DNA of 64,000 bases from an uncultured Candidatus Melainabacteria bacterium (GCA_949741915.1 CATJOM010000048.1:124001-188000); one strand, 5' to 3'; positions 17,200-27,269 are shown, numbered from the stretch's first letter. Made by a program: numbers and translations. Notes: generated by a model not told the origin, from the sequence alone.

Positions 17200-20165
17200 T
17201 TAAATTGAAACAACGCTATAAACCAAATTAATGTCTTTTATATTTGCAAAATGCTTATACTCATAAGGTATTTCAACTTTTATAATACTTTTATTTTCAA
17301 CATTTTGAAGATTTTTTTCTTCAATAATATTTTTATCTAGCTGCACAAAATACACACCTGGCTCTATTCCAGATAGATAAAACTCTCCTTTATTATCCAA
17401 TGTTGAGTAAGCTTTTTCTTCACTCTTTTCATCAAGCAAAAATACAACAAAATCTTTTGTATCCATTTTTCTGTCAAAATCATCAACTATATTAACTTTG
17501 CCTGAAATATTTCCCGCACAACTTTTTAGAGGAAATTCAACCCTTGTTGTTTTTCCGCCTTCAACCCTTACCATTTTTGTTTTATTTTCATAATCAATCA
17601 ATGTTGCAGCCAACTTATTGTTATCAATTTTAACGTTATACACGCCGGTATCAATTCCTATTGTAGAAACTCTCCCTTTTTTATTTGTGTAAACATCTTC
17701 ATTCATCCAATTGCATTTAATCGGAACATTTTCAACTTTTATATCTTCTTTGTCAAACTTGCCATTATTGTTTTTATCAATGTAAGCTACAATATCAACA
17801 AATCCCCGATTAGGATTATTAAAACCGACCGATTGAATGCCATTTGGTAAAATCGCCCAGACATCATTTAAATTAATACTTATTGAATGCCTGTTGCTAG
17901 TTGGCATAAACATATTGTTTACAATAAACCCGCCTGTTCTGTTGTATTGGTAGTTTATATTAACCATTCTTCCTGTTTTTGTTTTTATAGCTAAATTAGC
18001 ATTAAAATCAAATCTATTATCATTTCCTGCATATTTATATCCTGTGCCTAAACTGAGTGTAAGATTTTTATAAGCTGGAAATGTATATCCAATTTTTGCT
18101 ATATTATATTCATTTCTAGAATCACTGTAATCATATTTTACAATATCATGTCCCAAGGAAATTTTACCAATGTTTTTAGGCAATTTATAATCAGCCTTTG
18201 CATAGATTGTTGTATACAAAGAATTAAACCCGTTTAAACCGTTATATTCTTGTTTATAATTAGCTTGATAATTACTTTCCGTTTTGCCTGTTTCAAGATA
18301 AAATTCAGGAGTTAATTGTTTCGAAAGATTAAAGTCATAATAATAACTTTTATTATCCGCAAGAGAATTTTTTCCGTTGCGTCCTGTAATATTAAACTTA
18401 ACATTAGCATATTTTTCAAAATTTTTGTTAATTCCAAAATTATAATCATTAAAATCAATCAACCCGCCATCAAATTTATGATTTATGTTGGAAAAATATT
18501 TTTTATATTGCCCATAAACATTTACTCCGTTTTTGAAAAAATCAAAAGAAACTCCTCCGCCAAACATATCATTAATAAAACTTCCACCACTGCCTGCGAA
18601 ATAAAAATCAGACGAGGTATTGAATAGTTCAGCTTCAATGTTGCCGAACTTTCTTTTTAAATTCCCGCCAGCAGAAACGGAATAACCAAAAAGCCGGCTT
18701 GTGCCGAGGCTCAAATCTCTTGCACTACTTATTCCTCCGCTTAATTTATAAACAAGGGAGTTGTTTTTTTGAAGATAAATTGTATTAAAATTCACAATCC
18801 CGTCAAGATTATTTGGATGTTTCCAGGTACCGGAGGTCAAAAGTGCATCATTAGAAGAAAAACTTTGCCAGACTGAGTTTTCAGGACGATAATAAATCCT
18901 GTCTGCAAAAAGTTTTGAGTCTAATTTTATATTATCACATATTGAGTATTGATATTGAACACCTCCAACAGCTTTTTTGGTATCAAGTTCATAAATATAA
19001 CTATCTTGTGTAAAAAGTCTATTATTATATCCGCTTGCTCCAAGAATTACATCATAGCGCATTTCTCCCTTTTTAAGCTCATCAGGATTTGTAAAAGTCT
19101 TTTCTAAAATTATTTCTTCTGAATTATCCGCCTTTAATTCAACAAGTTTGATTTTCTTAGGCTCTTGATTAACAAAAATTTCATCAAAAGAATAATACCC
19201 GTCATAAGTACTCAGGGTTTTTGCTTCCTCATCATCAAAAAACACTTTTACAAGACTTGTTTTATCAACGTAACCTTTAATATCCCTGTAATTTTCTTTT
19301 TCAGAATCGTAATTTCTGATTTGCACTCCTAATAATTGAGTTCCAACATTATAATTTTTTTCAAGAATACCTTTAGGTTTTCCTATTTCATATTCAAAAT
19401 TTTTGAATTTATTTTTATAGTTAACGCCCAAACCTCCAAAAGAAAATAATTCACCCTTATAATTATAAGTATCCATATCAATAGTATAATCGCCGCCGTA
19501 AGCTTTTCCGCCCAAAAGTATTTGAGTATTATTGTTGAAAAATAAATTTTTCTGACTTTGTCCCATCATATATTGAGATATTGAATCCGAAAGCGTGTTG
19601 TTATTTAAACCGAATGAATTTAATTCTAATTTTTTATTTTCGTTTGGAGAGTAGACATTTTGAAAAGCTCTTACTTTAAACTCTTCTTGATGAGTTATCT
19701 TTGGCGGTTCTCCATTTGATGGCTTATTTTCTAAATATATACTTATTGACAAGTTATCTTCATCAGTTTCAATTTTTGTACCAAATATTTTTTCCAAATC
19801 CTTGGCAGAACAAAAAATTTCATCTTTAACATCAGCCATCAAGCCTTTTTTGATATAGAAATTTTTCTTTTTAGAAATATTTTTTCCATCAAAAATTATC
19901 TCATTGACAGAGATTTTGCCTTTTTTATTTTGATATTCAAAAGTGATATCATGTGTTGAATGATTTGTTACAGGTTTAATTTCGAACAGTTCTGAAATTT
20001 GTTTAAATGGAATAAAAATTTTACCGCTTTCTGTCAAAAGGAGTTCAATATCGTAGAAATCGCTATTATTTACCCCCAAAGTTGAAACGGTTGTTTCAAA
20101 ATTTCTAGCAAGGGCAGGAGTTATGAAAGTAAAAAGAAGTAAGATTATTCCTAAAAACGTCTCAT
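17200..20165 (-). pseudogene. fimbrial usher-like outer-membrane protein, frameshifted at its start
   Basis: The long frame (17200 to about 20160) encodes ~985 residues. A short alpha/beta N-terminal region is followed by a long beta-strand-rich, aromatic-terminated section (about 170-760) typical of a beta-barrel. Two Ig/carboxypeptidase-like domains close it (VAYIDKNNNGKFDKEDIKVE; ISGKVNIVDDFDRKM). Position after pilus subunits and a PapD-like chaperone fits an alternate-type usher that exports pili. The only good start, ATG 20165, with AGGAAG upstream and overlapping the previous stop, is out of frame by one base with a perfect signal peptide (LGIILLLFTFITPALA). The first in-frame start (TTG 20079) lacks that peptide. 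Confidence 0.75.
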
Positions 20166-20794
20166 GGCTTCCTGTTTACACTAAGAGTTAAAACTGCCTG
20201 ATAAATGCCAAATGTATCAACAATGGAAGAATATGTATTATTCATAGGTGAAGCCCCAATAGCTTGCTTTATTGTCCCTTTTTGGCTTGAACCGGTTTTT
20301 ATTACATAACAAAGTCCGCCATAAGCAGCATTATCTGTAAGTGTTGCAGAACTTAAATTTGTAAAAGTATTTATAATCGGATATGCAATGACATTTTTAT
20401 TATTTATTGTTGTCGGAGAATTTGTTTTTATATCATTTATTGCAGATGACGTTGGCAGATTTGCAACATTTCCAAGTAATAGATAAGTAATTGAACCATT
20501 TTGAGAGTAGGCATTCAAGTTTCTGCTATCGGATGTATTTACTTTTGCAGTTAAAATATAATCGTATTTGTCATCATTTCCATTTGATTGAATTTGAAAA
20601 GTCGCATAAGGCGCCGAACTGTTTCCTGTCTCAGGGTTAATTGTGCCTGATGCAGCAGATGCATTGATTGAACTTACATCAACTGCAGAAGGTACAACCG
20701 TTTGAATAGTATGCTGAAATTCTGCAAGTCCAAAAGCTTTTGGACTTGCAAGAGTTAATAAAGCAAGAAATAAATATTTTAGAATTTTCAGCAT
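20162..20794 (-). CDS. pilus subunit (spore coat U / CsuA-like), intact
   Basis: 210 residues with signal peptide (LKYLFLALLTLASPKAFGLA). The mature part is Ser/Thr/Asn-rich beta protein with the donor-strand-like ending QAVLTLSVNRKP. It closely parallels the interrupted subunit at 20804-21426 (shared TINPETGN/TITPDTGN and NTYSS(I/Y) ... YQA(V/I)LTLS). Such subunits are capped by a PapD-like chaperone and polymerised through an usher. It is the only intact gene of the minus-strand pilus set. No Shine-Dalgarno is visible before the ATG, so it may be coupled to the preceding gene, 9 bp away. Confidence 0.75.
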   Translation of the reverse strand: MLKILKYLFLALLTLASPKAFGLAEFQHTIQTVVPSAVDVSSINASAASGTINPETGNSSAPYATFQIQSNGNDDKYDYILTAKVNTSDSRNLNAYSQNGSITYLLLGNVANLPTSSAINDIKTNSPTTINNKNVIAYPIINTFTNLSSATLTDNAAYGGLCYVIKTGSSQKGTIKQAIGASPMNNTYSSIVDTFGIYQAVLTLSVNRKP

Positions 20795-20803
20795 AATATT
20801 TTT

Positions 20804-21426
20804 TTATAAAGATGTAGTAGAAAGCGTTAAAATAGCCTGATAAGTACAAGCTGTATCAAGATAAGAGTAAGTATTCGCAAGAGGCGCCGTTCCAGTTGTA
20901 GTTGTTACAATAGTTTGCCCTGCACTAGCCTTTACATTATATTGATTTTTCGTACTATCATAAGTTACAGTGCCCGAATTATCAGCAGCAGAACTTGCAA
21001 TCGGATAAGCTATTGCATTTGCATTGTTTGCAGAGCTTGGAGACGCAGCTTTACAATCCGTATAGCTGCTGTCAAAGGCTTGTTTGTCGTATTAGATAAA
21101 ATTATATAAGTTGTTCCACCCTGCGCAAAAAAAGCGACTTCGGAGCTGCTAGTTGTGCTTTCAGTCGTAGCTTTCAAGTATAAATCCTGAGCATTTGCGT
21201 TTGCCCTTATTTGAAATTTTGAAATTAAAGCTGTTGCTAAATTCCCTGTATCAGGCGTTATCGTAGTTGTTGTAACAGCGCCCGAGGTTAGAACCTGTAC
21301 GTCTAAATAATTGGCCAGTGTTGCCTGGATAGTTTGAGAAGCTGTATTACTTAATGCGTAAGATGCATTAATTGTGCCTAAAATAGCGGGAATTAAAAAT
21401 AACCCTGCAAGTTTTTTGTTTAACAT
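20804..21426 (-). pseudogene. pilus subunit (CsuA-like), frameshifted
   Basis: Starts well (AAGGAGG 4 bases before the ATG) with signal peptide KKLAGLFLIPAILGTINASY and a mature N-terminus TASQTIQATLANYLDVQVLT. Near 21060-21064 the frame changes: the first frame drifts into unrelated residues, while the -1 frame continues as DCKAASPSSANNANAIAYPI and ends ANTYSYLDTACTYQAILTLS at a TAA at 20804. That ending matches the intact paralogue downstream, so one base was lost. About 206 residues if repaired. Confidence 0.75.
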
Positions 21427-21438
21427 TTTTCCTCCTTT

Positions 21439-22273
21439 TTAAATGTTTGTTTGTTTAGTTTTTATAACATTCACTGTTGATTCTTTTATCAGGTTTTTTG
21501 TTTTTCCATTTTCATCTTTGTAATTAAGTATGAGACGGATTTTATATTCCCCACCTTCTGTAATTTTATCCATAGGCAATATTTCATTTGTTAATAAGAA
21601 ATTTTTTGCTCCTACTACGTTATTATTAATTGGTTTTTCATCAATAAGAGTTCTGCCTTTTATAATTTGGGCTTTTCCTGAATATCTGATTTTACTGTTT
21701 CCGTCAGATAAAATTTTCATATTGCAAACAAGTTTTCCCCCTGCTGTTCAGCCTTAAAAAGCTCTATTTCTCCTTTTTTTATTACATGACCTTTATCCAA
21801 GTAAACTGGAATTCCAACTCTTGTTTTTACAAGCAGTTTTGTTGTCACATCTTTATTTTGATACGGCAAAATAACTTCTTTTGCTGCTACATCTTCTAGA
21901 AACAATACAAGTCTTGATTCTCCATCTGGAAGCTTATCAAAATCACTAACAGTTAAACGTACCTTTTGGATTCTGCCGTTTTGAAGGGTAAATTCAGATG
22001 GAACAAATTTTATATTGTTTATCAAAGAATCCTCTGCAGGCATTTTTTCAAGCATATCCATTGCACCTTTAGATGTTATCTTGAAATATTCAGGATAAAC
22101 CTTAAAGCGTATTGTTTCATCTTCACCGCCTTGAACGGTAAACATGAGGTTACATAATTGCTTCTTGCACCTTTTGTGTCCATCTCGATTACTGTTGGTG
22201 TAACTTTTATTGCAGCTTGTGCTTGAAGAGAAAAGAAAATTATACAAAACAATAGTGGTAAAATTTTCTTCAT
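21439..22273 (-). pseudogene. PapD-like periplasmic pilus chaperone, two frameshifts
   Basis: Three overlapping frames make one chaperone. Part 1 (from 22273, AGGAGG upstream) has the signal peptide KKILPLLFCIIFFSLQAQA and the first strand IKVTPTVIEMDTKGARSNYV. A one-base loss near 22140-22150 moves it to part 2 (FTVQGGEDETIRFKVYPEYF ... GRIQKVRLTVSDFDKLPDGE SRL), the N-terminal Ig domain. At 21717-21720 it shifts again to part 3 (MKILSDGNSKIRYSGKAQII), the C-terminal domain. Repaired length is about 275 residues. ATGA at the second junction could instead be ordinary gene overlap, but splitting one chaperone between its domains would be odd. Confidence 0.7.
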
Positions 22274-23161
22274 TTAACCATCCTCCTGTAAAATGTATTT
22301 CACATAATTTTTATAATTGCCTTCTTGTAGAAAAGCGCCTGAATTATTGATAAGGTAATATTTTAAAAGAATATAATCCTGTGAATAACTCCCTGTGATT
22401 GGTGTCGTATAAGTTCCTACTCCTTTTGCAAGCGTATATTGCTGATTAGCTTCAAGCTTTACAGGATTTGTTGAATAATCATTAACATGGCTTGTCGCAG
22501 ATAATATTTGAAAATAATAATTTCCTATCAATGCGCCTAAATTTGATGTATCCATTACAAGTTTCCATTTCTTATTGGATTTAATATTAATTTGAGGAGA
22601 AACTGTATTAGAAACATTTGCAGCTGTATTAAAAACATCATCAGGAGTTAGCGAAATCATCACAGGAGTAGTTGTTGTTGAAACAGATTATTCAACAGGG
22701 ATTGTAAAAGTTAAAGTGAATATAAACGTTTCAGTGGATAGATTTGCATTAAGTGCAAATTGTAATCTTGTATTATAAGTTCCCGCAGGAATTGCACTAA
22801 CATTATTTACAACAGCATTATAAGGTTTTGTATAAGGTGTAATGCTAATAAGAGTATTCAATATGGTAACATCAATATTGTTCTGGATTTAATAAGAGCT
22901 TGCTCCGTCAATCAAATACAATTGTGTAATCGGAATTTTTAAAGAACTGTTAGTTGTATTTGTAATATAAGAATCAAGAGCCTTAACTTTTAATGCAACC
23001 AAAAGATTTAACAACCCGCTCATAATAACATTTATCGGCTGAGAAATTTGTGTCGCAGATACAACAGTACTTGCTGCGCTTTGCACATCAATTACAGCTT
23101 CAGCTTTAGTTACAGCAAAAAAGAAGAAAAAATATCTGATTGATAAATAGCTTTCTATCAA
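22274..23161 (-). pseudogene. pilus tip/minor subunit-like protein with two in-frame stops
   Basis: One continuous frame of 296 codons is interrupted by TAA at 22889-22891 and TAA at 22688-22690. Before, between and after the stops the protein keeps the same character: signal-like YFFFFFAVTKAEA, beta-rich IPAGTYNTRLQFALNANLST, then NKKWKLVMDTSNLGALIGNY. Each stop could arise from CAA (Gln) by one C-to-T change. The start is unclear (TTG 23161, no ribosome-binding site). First gene of the minus-strand pilus set, directly before the chaperone. Likely an adhesin or minor pilin that is no longer made in full. Confidence 0.7.
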
Positions 23162-23220
23162 CGGTCGGGTAATTACAAAGAAGAATCTTGTTTTTCGCTT
23201 TTGGATTTAAAATTCTATTG

Positions 23221-23698
23221 ATGAAATTTTATTTGGGCATTTTTGTTATTTTTTATCAGCACAACTCAAGGTTTTTGCACAGAGAAAGCAAACCAAAATC
23301 TTAATGCAGTATTATCGAACGTTTATGAGATAGAAAAAATCATTGTTGAAACTGAAGAGTATTACAGAGATGAATATTTAAGTAATATGACGATAAAAAA
23401 TTCTACGAGTGCCAATCTTAATCAAAATATCTTAGAACTTTCCCCCATAAAAGTTCAGATAAGAACAAATATGAACACGCCAATTATCATTTATGCGAAT
23501 TTTAAAGATTTAAAACATAAACATGGCATGTACAATTTCAGCAGGTCAAATCTTTTTGTTGTTCCATCTTCTTACGCGATTAATAATCCTTATGACCATG
23601 TTATAAGTGGTAATTTTATACCCTATGTAACGGTTGCACCTGATGCAATCAAAGGTGAATACAGAGGAACTCTAACTTTTACCTTAGGAGGAATATGA
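23221..23698 (+). pseudogene. secreted pilus-like protein, frameshift just after the start
   Basis: From about 23229 the frame reads FIWAFLLFFISTTQGFC, a good signal peptide, then a 130-residue beta-rich protein ending GEYRGTLTFTLGGI, like the donor-strand end of CsuA-type subunits. The only ATG at the right place (23221) is out of frame by one base: ATG-AAA-TTT-TAT instead of ATG-AAT-TTT-ATT. A TTG at 23243 is in frame but leaves an incomplete signal peptide. It stands divergent to the pilus operon and overlaps the next gene by 4 bp. Confidence 0.6.
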
Positions 23699-24399
23699 AA
23701 AAGTTCTTTATACTCTTACTTTGCACGATTCAATTGCAAGGGTTTTGTGCAACAAACAATTCAAATAATGAATTTGATATAACAATAGACAATATTCCGC
23801 CTGGTGGAGAAGACTCAATTAATGAATCTGGCGGATTGAGCGGAAGAGCAGTTACGGCTATAACGCTCGGCTCAATTTTTGGAGGCTTGGCAGCGGGAGG
23901 AATAGCATATTATTTTTACAAAAAAGGGACTTGCCTAACAGGAGCATGCTGTTGGGATAAAAAAAGCCCGCTAATCCCAATTTGTGGCAACAAAAAGAAT
24001 GAATACATCAACAATGATTATCCGCAACTTAAAAGAGCAATAGAAAACGAAGATATTTGTTTAGATTGCTCAAAGAAAAAATATATATTTATTCAAGATT
24101 ATATTGTTAAAAACAAAACTTTTTTGCGGTTTTACTTTAAGAATGAAGATTTTAGCAAAATAAAAGCTATTCAATATTCAAAACCTTTTGCAATTTCAAA
24201 AAACATTCCTGAATTTGATACAAAAATCTTTAAAGAAGACAAAGAAATTGCTTTAAGTACGCAAAAAATAAATCCCAAAGAAGGCATTTTGATAAAGAAA
24301 GGAAAATTAACAAAAAACGAGATTTATTTTTTAGACACAAGCTTTGCAGGCAAAGACACTGAAAACATTTTTGCAATTATTCTTGAATTTGAGAGGTAA
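23695..24399 (+). CDS. membrane-anchored hypothetical protein of the pilus locus
   Basis: 234 residues. Signal peptide KKFFILLLCTIQLQGFCA; Gly-rich linker; one membrane helix at about residues 52-76 (AVTAITLGSIFGGLAAGGIA); a Cys-rich patch (GTCLTGACCWDKK, later CLDCSKKK); then a soluble beta-rich domain. GGAGGA in the end of the preceding gene serves as its ribosome-binding site (ATGA overlap). The last 23 bp overlap the photolyase gene tail to tail. No family recognised. Co-transcription with the subunit-like gene suggests a role at the same cell surface. Confidence 0.65.
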   Translation: MKKFFILLLCTIQLQGFCATNNSNNEFDITIDNIPPGGEDSINESGGLSGRAVTAITLGSIFGGLAAGGIAYYFYKKGTCLTGACCWDKKSPLIPICGNKKNEYINNDYPQLKRAIENEDICLDCSKKKYIFIQDYIVKNKTFLRFYFKNEDFSKIKAIQYSKPFAISKNIPEFDTKIFKEDKEIALSTQKINPKEGILIKKGKLTKNEIYFLDTSFAGKDTENIFAIILEFER

Positions 24400-25648
24400 T
24401 ATAGTTTGAAAGATTATATTTTCTTTTTATTGAATTATAGGTCATTCTTCGAATTTTACCGGTAATAGGATAATCTGCGAATGCTCTGTCATGTAATCCT
24501 CCCAGCGCCCATAAAATTCCGACATATCCGTTTGCAGACGGTGCATCAAATCCATACTTGTCATTTAAATATACTGCAATTTCTAATGCTTCATTTGGAT
24601 TATCAGTCCACTCCATAATTTTTTTTGCCCAATACATTCTTAAATATCCATGAATTGCTCCATCATTTATTAATTGATGTTGAGAAGCATTCCAAAGTTC
24701 ATCATGCGTTTTTGCATATTCTAATTCTTGAATAGAATAAATATACGGTCTGATGTCGTATTTATGAGTATCAAGCGATATTTTTGCCCAAGTTTGTATG
24801 CTTGAAAAATCTTTAAAATTTTTAGTATGCAAACAGAAATTATCTGCCAACTCCTTCCTTGTGATAAGCTCCTCTAAAAACATCTCTTTGTTTTCTGTTG
24901 AAATATCTGATTTTATAACTGCTAGTGCAGCTTTTTGACTTGAAAGAAAACCACAATTTAAATATCTCGATAAACCTGATAAAACATTTTTTGATGGGTT
25001 GTTTTTAAATTCTGCGTAGTGCGGCAATTTCTTTTCAATAAATTCTTCTAAAACATAATCTGCTTCAACTTTTTCATTTGTCAGATGTTCAAATTCAGTT
25101 AAAAATGGATAAATATTATGGTAAATTTTTCTTCTTAAAGTTGCAGCACTGTATTCTTGCTTATCAGAAATATATTTTGCAGGGATTATATTATGACCAT
25201 CAATTTCAAATACTTTAAAATTTACTTTTTTAAGCCAATCTCTTTTTAAAATCGGATTAAAATCAATAATCAATAAAGCTAGATTTAAATTTTTAACAAT
25301 TTCATAAGGAGTTTTATCAACAATTTCAAAATCAAGATTTAAATTTTGAAATATTCGTTGGGCTTGCTGAATTTGTTCATCTATAAATTTTTGTTTTGGT
25401 AAATATTCATAATTAATTTTGGGGTGAATAATTTTTAGCGGAAGATTTAATTCATTGCTTTTTTGCAAAGCAAATTGAAGCGCAAAATTATCCTTTGCTC
25501 TGATTTCTCTTTCACAAAGATAGAGAATATTGCAGACTTTAGTTGATTTATTGTTAATTTCAAAAATTCTTGCAGGGTTGACAGCTTTTTCTATTGCAAT
25601 TTTATCTGATAGATATTTTAAAAGAGTATTTTTAGTTATTCTAGGCAT
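24377..25648 (-). CDS. phr: class II deoxyribodipyrimidine photolyase
   Basis: 423 residues. Repairs cyclobutane pyrimidine dimers using blue light and FAD. The N-terminal Rossmann-like domain begins NILYLCEREIRAKDNFALQF, the class II signature region. The FAD-binding half has ASQHQLINDGAIHGYLRMYW, DKYGFDAPSANGYVGILWAL and GLHDRAFADYPITGKIRRMT, all matching class II enzymes. Its ATG overlaps the end of the upstream tspO gene by 8 bp, so the two form an operon. Unexpected if the host lives in the dark. Confidence 0.9.
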   Translation of the reverse strand: MPRITKNTLLKYLSDKIAIEKAVNPARIFEINNKSTKVCNILYLCEREIRAKDNFALQFALQKSNELNLPLKIIHPKINYEYLPKQKFIDEQIQQAQRIFQNLNLDFEIVDKTPYEIVKNLNLALLIIDFNPILKRDWLKKVNFKVFEIDGHNIIPAKYISDKQEYSAATLRRKIYHNIYPFLTEFEHLTNEKVEADYVLEEFIEKKLPHYAEFKNNPSKNVLSGLSRYLNCGFLSSQKAALAVIKSDISTENKEMFLEELITRKELADNFCLHTKNFKDFSSIQTWAKISLDTHKYDIRPYIYSIQELEYAKTHDELWNASQHQLINDGAIHGYLRMYWAKKIMEWTDNPNEALEIAVYLNDKYGFDAPSANGYVGILWALGGLHDRAFADYPITGKIRRMTYNSIKRKYNLSNYITSQIQE

Positions 25649-26030
25649 TTAATATAAAATATCCCATATTAAGATATGTCGCAAAAAGTACCCAAATAAA
25701 ATATGGAATAAGAATCAATCCTGATAATTTTGAAACCGAATAAAATTTTTTGATTGTTAAAAATACAAAAATATCAAGAACAATAACTACAGCCAAAGCT
25801 AAGCCTATATTTTGCATATAAAAAAATGCAGGTGTCCACAACAAATTAAATATTAGTTGCAAAGTGAAGTAAATATAACCAATTTCTTTATTTTCAGCAG
25901 GTTTAAAAATATACAAAAGTATAGCGGCAAAAATTGTAAAATATAAAATCAACCAAACAGACGGAAAAATCCAATCAGGTGGGGAAAGTGGTGGTTTCAA
26001 TAAATTATAATACCAAGCAGATTTAAACAT
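25641..26030 (-). CDS. tspO: TspO/MBR family membrane protein
   Basis: 129 residues with five membrane helices. The family signature WYYNLLKPPLSPPDWIFPSV (W-x-P-P-x-W-x-F-P) is followed by WLILYF, and LQLIFNLLWTPAFFYMQNIG is the conserved second helix pair. TspO proteins bind porphyrins and related ligands; in phototrophs they tune tetrapyrrole and light responses. Short compared with ~150-160 residues in many bacteria. First gene of an operon with the photolyase, a recurrent pairing of light- or stress-related genes. Confidence 0.9.
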   Translation of the reverse strand: MFKSAWYYNLLKPPLSPPDWIFPSVWLILYFTIFAAILLYIFKPAENKEIGYIYFTLQLIFNLLWTPAFFYMQNIGLALAVVIVLDIFVFLTIKKFYSVSKLSGLILIPYFIWVLFATYLNMGYFILNA

Positions 26031-26191
26031 ATTGAAATAATAAAATGTATTATTAAATAAATAATTCTCTAAATTGGTAAGTTACTTCTGACTATAATAT
26101 TAAGCTCACGATATTTTTGTCAAAAACCCTAAAGCATAATAAAATGCCGAAATCACACTAAAAGAGCCTTAAGACTATTTTATTTAAATAT

Positions 26192-26218
26192 GGACGTTGA
26201 GAGGCTCAAACTATCGAC
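26192..26218. repeat. degenerate copy of the tRNA-Val 3' end (att-like)
   Basis: 23 of 27 bases match 28465-28491, the 3' part of tRNA-Val, in the same orientation (shared core CGTTGAGAGGCTC). It lies just before a tyrosine integrase remnant, as an attachment site would. Interpreted as the far end of an element that integrated at tRNA-Val. Confidence 0.6.
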
Positions 26219-26848
26219 AAAGAAGATTTAGATTTAGAACAACTATTTTTAATGCTTCAAAAATGTCTTGATGTGTTTGGTTTTGAATGGTTTTTTGTTT
26301 ATCTAGCAATATCAGCCTTTACTGGTATGAGGCAAGCAGAAGTAATAGGATTAGATGTAGATAAAATTGATTTTGATAAAAATATAATTAAAGTCCGTCA
26401 GCAATATACAAGAAATGAGCTTAAGGGCAAATTGAAAACCAAATCTTCATATAGAGATATAGATATGTTTCCTTTGTTTGCAAGTATATTAAAAACCTAT
26501 ATTATCAAGAAAAGAATATTTAAAGGTGCCTTATTAAAAGGCAATACTGGAAGTAACAGGGCAAACAGCAGTTTTATGCTAAAAAAATACTGGAAACCAC
26601 TAAAAGTTGCGTGTGGTTTTGAAAAAATGAAAGGTCTAACTCCTCATAGTTTGAGAGGGTGTTTTACTGATTTTTGTCTTGAAGAAAGCATTGACGACAA
26701 ATTTGTTCAAGGAACCTTGGGGCATTCAAATATCACAACAACAAAAAATATCTACGCAAAGAAAACCAAAAAGATGAGCGAAAATTATAAACATAAAATG
26801 CAAGAAGTTTGCGAAGAATTTACACAAAAATTAAACTGGAATTTTTGA
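26201..26848 (+). pseudogene. tyrosine recombinase (phage-type integrase), N-terminally truncated
   Basis: The frame is open only from 26201 (TGA just before). The first ATG at 26252 gives 198 residues, the catalytic domain alone. Active-site residues are present: Arg in TGMRQAE, Lys region after the beta hairpin, His-x-x-Arg in TPHSLRGCF, His in LGHSNITTTKNIYAK and the nucleophilic Tyr in the same stretch. The N-terminal arm-binding and core-binding domains (usually ~150-200 residues) are absent, so it is probably inactive on its own. It begins within the degenerate tRNA-Val 3' repeat, which marks it as the integrase of a former tRNA-Val island. Confidence 0.8.
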
Positions 26849-26930
26849 CCCTTGAATTTTTTTTACCAATTTTTTACCAAATTTTTACCAAAAATGAAAA
26901 ATTTAAAAAATTACTACAGATGTAAACACT

Positions 26931-26955
26931 AAAAAACCTCTCATAGAGAGGCTTT
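26931..26955. terminator. bidirectional terminator after the integrase remnant
   Basis: CCTCTC-ATA-GAGAGG stem with A/T runs on both sides; the stronger T-run is on the minus strand. On that strand it directly follows a sequence ending GGTCCACCA with TTCGAAT about 20 bases earlier, which looks like a worn tRNA 3' end (26961-26989). Confidence 0.6.
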
Positions 26956-27077
26956 TGATATGGTGGACCTTATTCATCACCATTCGAACACATAAAACAA
27001 CATAAAATCCATATTGATTTAGATAATAGGTTATTTTATGTATGCTTTAATTTCAAATTTGCAGCTTAAAGAATTAA

Positions 27078-27269
27078 TTATGACTGATTTTCTTGTGATT
27101 TCTTTCGCTTTTCAAGCCACTCGTTAAATGTACGAACATTTTCAGGATTTTTATAGAATTCCCTTGCTCCTTCTAAGACAGCACTTGCCATTGCCCTCAT
27201 TTCTTCTTCGGGAATTTTTTTAAAGTCAATTTTAACTGATCTGTTGTTTTTTGTTTTAGAATTGTTCAT
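27078..27269 (-). CDS. small island protein
   Basis: 63 residues; GGAG 8 bases before the ATG. Basic N-terminus, then IDFKKIPEEEMRAMASAVLE and a helical stretch FYKNPENVRTFNEWLEKRKK. This type of short, helical accessory protein is common next to integrases in mobile elements, but no function is assigned. It follows the 304-residue gene on the same strand. Confidence 0.6.
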   Translation of the reverse strand: MNNSKTKNNRSVKIDFKKIPEEEMRAMASAVLEGAREFYKNPENVRTFNEWLEKRKKSQENQS

